From Henricia sp. BOLD:AAB3569 (taxonomy: Eukaryota; Echinodermata; Asteroidea; Spinulosida; Echinasteridae), in NCBI GenBank assembly GCA_037783545.1, contig JBBELK010000529.1, positions 124,001 to 188,000 of the forward strand: a DNA stretch of 64,000 nucleotides, read 5' to 3'. The translations under genes were made by a program, and so were the position numbers. This document shows positions 40,908 through 50,700 of the stretch, piece after piece (position 1 is the stretch's first letter; every line of letters begins with the position of its first letter). A model generated the notes under the pieces. The model saw only the letters and a list, made by a program, of their open reading frames with translations. It was not told where the DNA came from and ran no database searches.

Positions 40908-43900
40908 CTGCAAACGACAACGGTTTTTCATTTGAAGGTAATATAGGGTGCTTTCACATGGGGTCGAAAGGTCATGGGTCACTATTGCTTGTCCTCCAGA
41001 TCGGGAGAGAATAGATCCACGTAGGGAAACGCACGTGGCTGCTAACAGAAAAGCTTGTGGCTCTATTGTTCTCTCCCGGACTGGAGTACAAGCAATAGTG
41101 ACCCGTGACCTTTTGACCCATTGTGGAAGCACCCTATAGCACAGATCTCCACTCGTAACACGTAAAGCACATGCATCGTTGGTACACTTAATTAAAAAGA
41201 CGACATTGGATACAAACTTCGCGAAGAATGGCTTATGGGCAGAGCTATTTTTTTAAATATCCTATTTTTTATTTGGTGTCTAAAAAACCATGCATCATAG
41301 TATTTTCCTTCGTGCACAATACGAAATAAATGTGAAGCCGTGCTTCGTTGTATTTGTTTACAGAATGCAAGCCCACTCCATTACTTTCACTTACAATTGT
41401 CAACAAATTCCAACTCCTGTAGTCCGGGCCACAGGCCGAGCACACTACGGAGCATTTCACTATAATCGGGCTGGTCAAGTAAGAAGCCGCAGAGAACTAG
41501 ATGTTGTATGCAGTGTTCACTGGACTCACAGTTGCTTTCACAATTTGGCTGTTTTACAATTTTGTTAGAACAAAAACGATCAGGACTCGTTCCGATTGGT
41601 TCTAAGAGAGAAAAGTCATACAAATCTTGCTTCTTCGTTTGGTCGCAATTGTCTTTGTCAATGGACAGCTCATCATAAAATCCGTTAAGTACCGTGACAG
41701 AATCCGAAATGGCGTCATCGTGAGAAATCGTCCGTTTACAACAATTTCGCTTCTCTTGGGTGTCCGTATTTTCTGCGCCTTTACTGGAGCAAAACTGTCC
41801 CGAACAAACTTCGAGGATGCTGCAAAGTTGGTCTGGAGTCATGGATTTGGGATGTTTCAAAGTGAACGTTCTTAAAACTCCGTTGTGAATCAAATGTTCC
41901 AATGTGTGTCTCAAGGCGGCGTTGTATTTCGGCAGATAGTGGGATATTACTAGTTCTGTTAAACTACGCTGCAGCAACTGAAGAATTCTTTCGTCTTTCT
42001 GAAGGAGCAAAGAATTTAAACAATTAACAGTTAATCACCAATGGCAACATAGACACATTGAATGTGTTTCTACTAGAGCTGCGACGTGTAAACGACCGAA
42101 ATGTAACTATCCGTTTAGAAAAATGCTAAACGGATATCCGAAACCAACTTGTGAAAAAACGATCCTCCCTTTTTCAAAGATCTAATGGCCGTTTTGTGCC
42201 GCCGGAAATTTTTAAAGAGGCAGTTTTGTTCTGAAAGAATCGGGCAGCATACCGCTGTGATGAGCCCAACGGTCGGTAACCTTTGTGGTTTCAAGCCGAA
42301 GATGTACCTGTAGTTGCGTTCGCGGGCGGAAGCGATTTTACTGATGGTTTTCGGTTTCATCTTGCAAGTTGAATTCAAAGCAGGGCGGCCGTAAACACTG
42401 CAGAGCCGACAATCGTAGTTGTGTTGGAACTGTTATTGATTTCATTCTCTCATTGGTTGCTGACTTTGGGTTTGAGTGACTTCTCGAAAGTATCCAATTA
42501 ATTACAGCAAAGCCTAGCTGAACTTTCGTGGCCTGCATCATGTATGCTCCAATTCAATAAAGTGTCAGTGGTGCTGCGCGAACGCACATGATACCAGGTC
42601 AAAAAACCTTTTTATTGCGAGCGCGGTAATAGGTTTTACCTTTTGTTATGTTTACTATTCGTTGAAACGTTTAGAAAAATAAACGGTAACTCCCAGCGCT
42701 AGTTTCTACTGAGCACAGTTATTTAACTACCTTAAACGGTTATTTGCCAATGCGCACAAAGCTATTTCGGCAGTAGAAACGGCTGATAACGCTTTTTAGT
42801 GGGGCGCGTTACAGCTTTTTTTTATCGCTTTGTTGAAACAGGTCCTCTTGGACCTGGAGGAAATCGCTGAAGCAGAACAGTCTTGAAAGCGATTCCAAAG
42901 TGATTGGCCGATCAGTGCCTTGTTATCCACAATTTCACTGTATTCAACAAACTTCTGGAGTCAATTTCATAAAGCCGTTTATCAGAATTTTTTCTTTATA
43001 AAAATGGGTTAATAGTCAAAATTGTATGTCAACTTGTGTTCTTAGCAAGAATAGCAGAACACATAAGATTTTGCTTGCTAACTCATTTTTATAAAGCAAG
43101 TAAATTTGGCATAAGCAAATTTTTCTGCTAATCAGCTTAATGAAATTAGCACCTGTTCTGGGCCCAATTTCATGGAACCCGTTAGCACAAACATTTGTTT
43201 AGCACAGAATTTCTTTGCTTTATTTTACAAAACTGGGTTGCCAGCCAAAATCGTAAGTGATGTGTATTTACTGATATTTTTCTTCTGTTCCTAAAAATAC
43301 AATTTGACATACAATTTTGCCTGGTAACCCATTTTACAGAGCAAAGAAATTCTGTGCTAAATAAATGTTTGTGCTAACAGGTTCCATGAAATTGGGCCCT
43401 GATCAAGAATTGAAATTTTAGTAAAGTATACTGCAGCCAAACCACCTGAATGAAGGGCAGCAGGCGACTTGGGAGGTGTAGCGATGCTGGCGAGTAGTCT
43501 TCCAATGGCTCTGGACTCGTCTCTGTGTTACAGTGGCAGGTAGATGAGTTGAGTAAAATGTCCAGGACCTTCCGAGAATGATCACCTGAAATAACGACAT
43601 ACCAAAGACATGCTCAATAAACCTTATGTGTATTTGCAAAGGCCCATGGTAGTGGATGACAAACATTGCCAGTGAAGTGTACGTAAACCTATGAGACGGT
43701 GGCTAACTTCGGCAACTTTCTCACTCATTTTCACAAAAACCAAAAAGAGTTCAGTTATCAGTCGTTCAGTATGGTACCGTGGTCGAGTGTGGGGTAACCA
43801 TGGCCAAGTGGTTTGGGTCACTGACTCGCAATACTGGTGAAAACTTGGGGTTGCAGGTTCGATACCCGGCCGTGGTACCTGTGCCCTTGAGCAAGGCACT

Positions 43901-46899
43901 TAAACACACTTGCTCCATCCTTCGGAAGGGATGTAAAGCCGTTGGTCCAGTGTGTTGTGTAACGCACTTTTAAGATTCCAAAGCAGTCTTTCGTGTAGAG
44001 CAAGGGGATTCCCCAGTGTCTCTGGCTGTTTCTAATTCTCCTCATGGGTTTCCTCACGCTTGCGAGCGACAGTGCAATGGGTACTTTTGAGGAATCCTTG
44101 GTTTCAGTACCAGAAAGTAGTAATAATAATTTTTATAATTTTTTTCTTCAAAACATGTCAAGCACATTGACCAACATGTCAAGGGATTCCCCTTGTAGCG
44201 GCAAAGACTTTAAACAGTGTTACCCTAAAAAGGAAGATGACCCTGCAGTAAATAATAGGTTAATAGACCCCTTGCACAGCGGCCATGATAGAGGGCAGTC
44301 ACATTGTCAAAGTGCGTCATGCACGAGTAGGCACTTTGTGAATCTATTGTCACATCATTTAAATATGAAAACCTGCCCTCTGTCATGACCGCCGTGCAAG
44401 GGGTCTATACAGGGACAGTTCCGTACGGTGTCGGGGTAACTTTCCATTCAGGCACTAGTACTGAAGACACATGGGAACACACAGTAAGATTGCAAGACCG
44501 CAAGGCCACAGTAACTTTTCGTGGGGTAGCGGAAGAGAAAGTCTAATTTAATGTGAACAAGATTTTTTGAAGCCTACTTTGGTTACTGGCTTGATTGCTT
44601 TCACCGAGTTCAAGTTCGTGAAGTTGTCGCTGGCATGACTTGTCTAGGAACATTTGCCTCCAATCTTCGTTGAGAAGGTTCGTACAATAACAGGAGCATT
44701 CATGCAGTGTCTTCACCTCCCTCTTAAAGGTTCTACGGAAGAACTTCAACCACTGTAGCCTTATTAGCTGTGTGTTAACACCTAGGTATAAAGATAAAAC
44801 ACAAAACCTTTAAAGATAGTATACATGATTGGTAAACTGTTACAAATAGTTTCATCCCCCTGTGTGATTGAAGGTATGCATGATTAAAACCAACCCGAGT
44901 AAAAACCAGCTCCGTACTTCGTCTAACTTTTGAGAAAACAGTCAAAAAAGGGTTTACAGTAATTTCGCCCTGAACCACTTCGCCCTGAACCACTTCCTGT
45001 AGACGAAGTTGTTTTGGGGTGAAGTGGCTGTTGGGCGAAATAGTGTTTGGATGAACTGGTTTGGGGCGAAATGTCACTTGTTTCCTTAAAATGATTTATC
45101 AGGCACCAGTAAGTGCAGATTTGATGGGAAAGCCCGAATTAAGAAAAAAAATGGTTTTCTAAAAATAGGAAACGAACATTTTCAGGTAGTCTCGTACATT
45201 TTATACACAAGCTCTGAAGCAATGGTCAACTTCTCAATTGTTTCCCTGTTTCTTGTAACTTGTAGCTGGTAAAACATCTGCCCGGATCGAGTTTCAGAGA
45301 TCTCAGGTTTTGATTCTTGATTTTGACCATATGATATTTCTCAAACTGTTGTGCATAATAACTCAACGTTCCAATAATCTGTTTGAAATTATAACAATTG
45401 TCAGAAATAAGGGTATATTTTTGTATACATTGAACAAAGATTTTAAGGAAATTACCTCCTGGAATCAACACATAATGTAATTTCAAGATATACTTCCCAC
45501 TTGCACTTTTGTCGCAAATGTTGCTTTTCTGTAAAAAAAATCACGTTTTCTTCTTCAAAAATTGCCTTCAGTTAGTGCACAAGATAACCATTCACACGTG
45601 CGCGCAGCGCCCTCTGTTGTCGCGCTTACGCACAGACCGCTCGCCGCGTCATTTTGTGCATTACTTTATGCAGTAATTTTATCATTTATTTATCTCAGAA
45701 ATGCAACATTTGCGACGGAAGTGTCAGTGGGAAGTATATCTTAGAATTGAATAAGCTATCGATTCCAATATATAAATTTACCCAAATCCGTGTTCAATGT
45801 ATATGAAATAAATACCGAAATAAGAAACAGTACAGTATGTTCACCTTTCTCTGTCAGAAATTGATGTAGCTTCCCAAGGTTCTCTTGAGTCAACAAAGGC
45901 ACAATGTCTTCAAGAAGAAGAACTGGTAAATCTATTCAAAACACAGACAAAGACTGTTTTGTTTAAATGAAAAATCTTTGTATTTTGATGTTGTTATATT
46001 TAGATGTTCCATGCATTTAAATTAAAAATTAACACAAAAACTGCACAGTACAACTTGAGCTAAGATTAATAACTGACAGTACTAGCGACAACTGTTTAAA
46101 ACTGCCAGAATATAAAGACGTGATAGGCCTATTGGATATAGACTCGTGAACAGGGCTTCTGTACTGAAGCCCCGTTCACAGGTCTATTTTGGATATAGCA
46201 TCACAAAAGTCGGAGTCTGATTCCATGCGGTACCAGCTGTGCACACCAGTTACCATGGCCATGACTGATTGAAACTCAGTGGAAATGAAGATTCGGTAAT
46301 GTATTTTGTAACGGGTCGTTACACGATACACAGGTTCGAATAACTGCAAATACCAAGTGACTTCCAATTATGCAATCACAAATCTACATTTATTCCAGAT
46401 AATCAACTGATTAGGCAAACACCAAGATCACGGTAAATCAGCCATCTTTGATTCTATCCCATCATACTGTCTAGGTACAAAGGTCAACTAATATGCATAC
46501 AGGTCATAGGTCATGGTGTATAGCGCCGCTACAATTTTACTTTTAATCGTTTATGTTTCCAGTTTGTACAGAAATTTTGAAATTTATACTAGGGAAACTA
46601 TGTCTATGGTACGTCGATTGTGGGCAGATTGTTATAATTCTAGCCTGAAACTGCAGCTTCATTTAAAATGACTTGGTGAAAAATGTAATCAGCTCAGTGA
46701 AACTGAAAGTGACACACATCTGATTCTGAAGAATGTTCATCATCACCAACCAAGTTAAACACTTTTAAAGGAAGTTTCAACATCGAATTTGGAAGTAACT
46801 GTGTGAGTGTGTCATACCCTGTAAACTTCTGCTACCGATTAAATTGCCAGCTATATAACCAGAAATGTGTCTCGAGCAAATCACCATCAATGACTCCAT
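36575..46899 (-). CDS. LRRC41: LRRC41 orthologue: leucine-rich-repeat, elongin BC-box protein
   Basis: Twelve exons, listed in coding order on the minus strand, join in frame to about 710 aa: 46899-46818, 45931-45845, 44781-44578, 43585-43446, 41998-41395, 40907-40769, 39646-39540, 39099-38935, 38433-38260, 37927-37844, 37192-37105 and 36833-36575. Residues 3-12 (SLMVICSRHI) fit the elongin B/C box (SLxxxC then hydrophobic). They are followed by DLPVLLLEDIVPLL, which lines up with human LRRC41 ALPGPILQSILPLL. Residues 172-240 match its LxxLIHxG ... SGxF region, residues near 300 match DLYDF, and the C-terminal half (373-700) has leucine-rich repeats. The likely role is substrate receptor of a cullin-RING ubiquitin ligase through elongin B/C. 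Human LRRC41 is about 812 aa. The exon 3 donor could instead be at 44587, which would remove 3 aa. Confidence 0.88.
36849..37016. mobile_element. MITE in LRRC41 intron 11
   Basis: A 168-bp element with ends AAGGGCTGGTTCATACTT and AAGTATGAACCGGCCTT. It lies only 16 bp upstream (gene orientation) of the exon 12 start at 36833, so it covers the position where a branch point would be expected. Confidence 0.8.
37325..37500 (-). repeat. tRNA-derived SINE (type 1), copy 4 (truncated)
   Basis: It has the minus-strand body word CTTGAGCAAGGCACTTG and the TTCGGAAGGGATGTAAAGCC segment, but the tRNA-like head is largely lost. It lies in LRRC41 intron 10. Confidence 0.65.
37565..37782. mobile_element. Foldback element in LRRC41 intron 10
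   Basis: Inverted arms of about 75 bp, starting GGGCTACTGGTAAAATCTTT and continuing CAGACATCCACTACGGGGGT, pair with the right half. The total is 218 bp. The arms nearly meet, so the DNA or RNA can form a long hairpin. Confidence 0.85.
39205..39420 (-). repeat. SINE, minus strand (type 3)
   Basis: The tRNA-like promoter end (minus strand) contains CAGTGGTCTAATGGATAGCA and a B-box-like GGTTCGAGGCCTGG. The body has ACACCTGGGTGGAAAGAGA, shared with 7130-7262. It lies in LRRC41 intron 7. Confidence 0.7.
40222..40673 (+). mobile_element. TIR element G with CGAAGTGG-type core, copy 1
   Basis: The left end AGGCAGTATACATCATTGGT and the right end complement (TTACCAATCATGTATAC) are inverted. The core is made of words such as TTTCGCCCCAAA, TTGGGGCGAAATG and CACTTCGTGC in both orientations. 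Related copies lie at 44806-45080 (truncated) and 50576-51078 (opposite orientation). It lies in LRRC41 intron 6, beside exon 6. No open frame has a known domain. Confidence 0.75.
40942..41138. mobile_element. Foldback MITE in LRRC41 intron 5
   Basis: The ends TATAGGGTGCTTTCACATGG and TGTGGAAGCACCCTATA, plus the inner GGTCACTATTGCTTGT and ACAAGCAATAGTGACC, pair over about 75 bp. It is 197 bp and starts 35 bp upstream (gene orientation) of exon 6. Confidence 0.85.
41395..41998 (-). CDS. LRRC41: LRRC41 exon 5: conserved linker block
   Basis: This largest exon (604 nt) begins KDERILQLLQRSLTELVISH and contains TLEHLIHNGVLRTFTLKHP and CSILEVCSGQF, the clearest family signature. The middle is polar and Cys/Asp-rich (probably disordered), then comes DLYDFSLLEP, then a return to leucine-rich sequence (HLVLCGFLLDQPDYSEML). 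Acceptor TCCTTCAG and donor GTAAGT are strong. Confidence 0.88.
42959..43399. mobile_element. Two adjacent foldback elements in LRRC41 intron 4
   Basis: Element 42959-43152 has GTCAATTTCATAAAGCC and TTAATGAAATTAGCACC ends. Element 43160-43399 has GGGCCCAATTTCATGGAACC and its complement, with arms of about 90 bp. A related element is at 54963-55200. All share a TTTCATGGNGC-type terminus and internal GCACAAA/TTTGTGC words. Confidence 0.8.
43776..44005 (+). repeat. tRNA-derived SINE (type 1), copy 5
   Basis: It has a head with ATGGCCAAGTGGTTTGGGTC and B-box GGTTCGATACCCGG, body CCTTGAGCAAGGCACTTA, then TTCGGAAGGGATGTAAAGCC. It is about 75-80% similar by eye to the copies at 36222-36440 and 53594-53830. 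It lies in LRRC41 intron 3. Confidence 0.78.
44263..44408. mobile_element. 145-bp foldback MITE F, copy 2
   Basis: The ends TAGACCCCTTGCACAGCGGC and GCCGTGCAAGGGGTCTA are an almost perfect inverted pair. It is the same family as 34733-34876 and has about 35-bp arms around a GTCATGCACGAG core. Confidence 0.85.
44806..45080 (-). mobile_element. TIR element G, copy 2 (truncated)
   Basis: It contains the terminus AGTATACATGATTGGTAAAC and half of the CGAAGTGG-type core, then stops near GGCGAAATGTCAC. It lies in LRRC41 intron 2. Confidence 0.65.
45493..45595 (+). repeat. Direct repeat shared with 47628-47725
   Basis: A block starting CTTCCCACTTGCACTTTTGT and containing GTCGCAAATGTTGCTTTTCT is repeated 2.1 kb downstream in the same orientation. 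One copy is in LRRC41 intron 2, the other between the divergent genes. It is non-coding. Confidence 0.7.
46818..46899 (-). CDS. LRRC41: LRRC41 exon 1: BC-box
   Basis: This 82-nt coding exon encodes 27 residues and one base of codon 28. Its SLMVICSRHI segment matches the elongin BC-box consensus. The donor G|GTATGA leaves phase 1, exactly what exon 2 (acceptor GAATAG, starting AT-TTA) needs to make Asp-Leu-Pro. No upstream in-frame extension was needed; an additional 5' exon with more N-terminal sequence cannot be excluded. Confidence 0.8.
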
Positions 46900-47797
46900 T
46901 TTGCCACAGTGGCAGGTTGTTCGACAGAAGAAGAAAAAATGCTGTTGATCAGTTGATGATCATCATGATGATCCGTGTCTGCTAGGCTCTGTTTATGTTA
47001 AAGTGCGCCACCAAGTGGCTAGATTTGCACAACCTGTAGGTACCAAACTTTTTATCAACACATTCAACAATACACATGAGAAGTCAAGGTAATATTCAAT
47101 ATGACGGCGCCCACGCAGTAGGAAATTAAAATAATCGGGGAGAAATCTGTCGGTAAATTACCTTAAATTTACTTTTAAATTAGTTTTACAGGATATAACG
47201 TAGCGTACATACATATGTACTGATTGCATAATGTCTCTAAAATCGAAGTACTACTTGAGAAATTTAGTTGCAAAATCGAGTGAGTCAGTCATTTGACAGC
47301 ACGTTCAGACTGCTGATCAATACTAGTCACAAGAGGGCGCAATTCAATTTTGTAAAAGTTAAAAATCTGTAAGAATTTAGATTAAGAATTTACAGGTCGG
47401 CCCTCACTATTTTTCCGTAAAATGACTCATCAGCTATCAGAAAGTACAGATCTAATAGAAAAACCCAAATTTGAATAGAAAAAATATGAAAACTTTAGGG
47501 GCCATTCAAAATAGTAAATGTTAAAAAATTGGGTATTTTTTTCGTTCAGATTGAACACAGATTTTGGGAAATTTATAGACCTATATCGGAATTGATAGCT
47601 TATTCAATTATAAGATGTAGGCCTACTTCCCACTTGCACTTTTGTCGCAAATGTTGCTTTTCTGTAGAAAATCATATTTGTCCTTAAAAAATTGCATTCA
47701 GTAGTGCACAAGATAACCATTTAAAAATCCGTTGAACATCCAACATTTACCGTACTGTGATGGACGTAATTGGAAATTTTAAGATTACAAATAATGT
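46900..47797. promoter_or_regulatory. Divergent intergenic region, candidate bidirectional promoter
   Basis: LRRC41 starts leftwards at 46899 and the first recognised transporter coding exon starts rightwards at about 47798. The 0.9 kb between them should contain the LRRC41 promoter and perhaps that of the transporter. No TATA box or CpG-rich segment could be identified. It also carries the second copy of the 45493-45595 repeat. If the transporter has a 5' exon inside this region, it was not recognisable. Confidence 0.4.
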
Positions 47798-50700
47798 ATG
47801 ACATTTTCTGTTTTAGCCTATCTAGAGATCAGATGTGCAGCGAGGCTAGCCCCTCCCCCTTCCCCTCTACAGCCCATGAAAGTGCCCCGCCCCCAGCAGC
47901 AGGTCAAACCTGAGGCAGACCTCCCCCACCCCGGATCCGGTCGCGGTCGCTGTTGCGACATGCCGCGTGCGACCAAGATATCGAGCTCTAAGATCGTGGC
48001 ACTATGCTCCCTGGCTAATTTCATCAATGCCGCGGACCGTGTTATCATGCCCATTGCCGTGGTGCCTATGACTGACGAGTACAAGTGGAATATGGGCGTG
48101 CAGGGCTGGATACTTAGTGCCTTTGCTTATGGCTACATCAGTAGTCAGGTAAGGGCCGGTTTAGACAGAATGATTCTGTCCCTACGGGTTTCCCGTAGGG
48201 ACAGAAGGTACCTCTTTCATACAGTGGATTGTTGTCATTTTGCCTCGAAATTAGAATCACACCCAACTATTTCCAGCTAGTTGTTTCCTGTAGTGGTTTT
48301 AGATATTATTGATTAGAAGACAAATAAAAAGCACTACTTACATTGCCGTTTTTGAATCAAAAACGTCTATTTCCGACAATCTTCGACGAAGAAATTTCTC
48401 GGACTCCTTATCACGATAAAAACGATTGCAAACGTGTAGTTGTGCATTGACGGACGCCCAAAGAGAACGTCAAACGAAACTGTACATTGTATGCCGCGCA
48501 GTATAAATGCGCGTGACATAAGAGCGCCACCCGTACTCTCATTGGGCCTCCGTAGATGCACACCAACTGTACGTTCGCAAAAAAAGACCACGTCGAACTT
48601 TGGCGTGACTCCACACTAGAATCGATTAGAATGGATTTTCCTGGACACAACAAGAAATCGCAGTGTACACGTATGTTTTCATACGAAAAATGGAATCGAT
48701 CTGGAATAGAATTTTGATTCTTTTTGGAATCGGAGTCGACTCCGAAAATGCTGGAGCGCCCCCAAGCGTTAAGCCTAGCCAACTTTATTTTAGCTGGTCA
48801 CATCGTAACAACAGGTTTTCTCGTCGAAGATTGTCGGAAATAGACGTTTTTTATTGAAAAACGGCAATGTAAGTAGTTCTTTTTTGTTTGTTTTCCAATC
48901 AAGAATATCTAAAACCAATGCAGGACACAACCAGCTGGAAATATTTGGGTGTGATTCTAATTTCGAGGCAAAATGACAACAATCCACTGTATGAAAGGAA
49001 AGCTCACTGACTAGGGCCGGTTACACTACTTTTGTTGGTGTGAGTTGATTTGTAGACACATCGGGAAAATTCAGAAAAATCCTGCAATTTATGAAATTTA
49101 TGAAAACTTTTGCAAAATGTCAAAAATGTATAAATTGCACTTTTTGCATGCACCATTGCAAGGGGCGGTCGGGTTGGCGTACGGGTTCTTTCCTCGCCTT
49201 TCACCTCTGGGGTCCCGGGTTCGAATCCGGGGCGTGTATGTGGATTGGGTTTGCAGTCCCTACTTGACCGCGTGGGTTTTCCCCTGGGGCATTTCTCTGG
49301 GGGTTTTCCTGGGAACTCCTTCTTCGTCATCTCAAGTTGATAATATAGTATAGTTAAAGCTAAAACCGTATAGTTGATGGCATAAAGGGCCTTAGTTGCC
49401 GAAGATGCCATAAAATATACAACAACAACAACACCATTGCAAATGTTGGATCTCATACGAATGCTATTAACTAGGCCTGTGCATTTTCGAATAATTTACT
49501 ATTCAAAAATTCGGTCTAATTTTCGATCGAATATTCGATATTCGATGCGTAAAATTTTAACAAAAATATATCTGCCATTCATTTTTTCCCAAAAAATTAG
49601 GCCATTCATTTGTTTCCAAAAATTAATCTTGGCTCGAACTATAGACTTTATGTTGTAACTTGCATAATGGTCTCTCGCCAGAAATGTTTTTTGCAGAAAT
49701 GATTGTCTGCTCTAACCATAGGCCTTGTGTTGAATGTGTTGTATCTTGTACACTGGACTCATAGTTGGACGCAAATGTCACATCAAAGCGGCCGTTTTGG
49801 CGACAGAAAAGTGATTTTCACCTTTTCTTAACTGAATGACATGTCCAAAATGAACGAGTTTTATTCTCTTAAATGGAATGTTGTCCTGAAATTAACTAAT
49901 GCCTTGATTCCTTTCCTGCCATCATTTTTACATAATCTCCAGGTCCTTGGAGGCAAGGCCGCTCTGAGGTTCGGTGGTCGCATTACTCTTGGTCTTGCCG
50001 TTACCGTTTGGTCACTAGCGACCTTCATGACGCCCATTCTCGGCAAGACTGTCAACCTTCTGATCGTGTCACGTATCGTGCTGGGTTTTTCCGAAGGTTT
50101 CTGCCTGCCTACTATCTTCCACATCTTTGCTCAGCATGTTCCGGTTGAGGAGAGGTCTAGAGCTTTTGGTTACCTGGTTGCACTCGGGTCCGTTGGGCAG
50201 ACAGTCGCATCAGTGGTAAATTTTGTTGGAAAATTTTGAAGCACTCGACCGTAACTTAAGACCCTGTCAAACTGAGGAGAGGTCTAGAGCTTTTGGTTAC
50301 CTGGTTGCACTCGGGTCCGTTGGGCAGACAGTAGCATCAGTGGTAAATTTTGTTGGAAAATTTTGAAGCACTCGACCGTCACTTAAGACCCTGTGAAACT
50401 GGCTGAAAACTTGTGAGAATTGAGAATATAACTTGTGAGAATCGAGAAGATAATTGTTTTTTTCAAAATTAATTATCAAGCATCAGTAAGTGCAGGTTCG
50501 ACACTTCGCCAGTCGCATACGTTTTTGCACAAGGTCTAAAACCATGGTCAACTTCAGTAATGGCTCAATAACATCAAAGGCAGAACACATGATTGGTAAA
50601 CCGTTACAAATAGTTTTATCTCACTGTGTGATTAAAGATATGAATGATTAAAATTAACCTCCGTACTTTGTCTAACTTTTTAGAAAACAGTCAAAAAAGG

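Noticed and set aside
46176-46367. Minus-strand frame upstream of LRRC41 exon 2 as its first exon
   Set aside because: It has no BC-box and wrong phase. The frame at 46818-46899 gives a BC-box and the exact phase needed.
49861-50124. 87-residue minus-strand frame
   Set aside because: It is the shadow of transporter exon 2 on the other strand.
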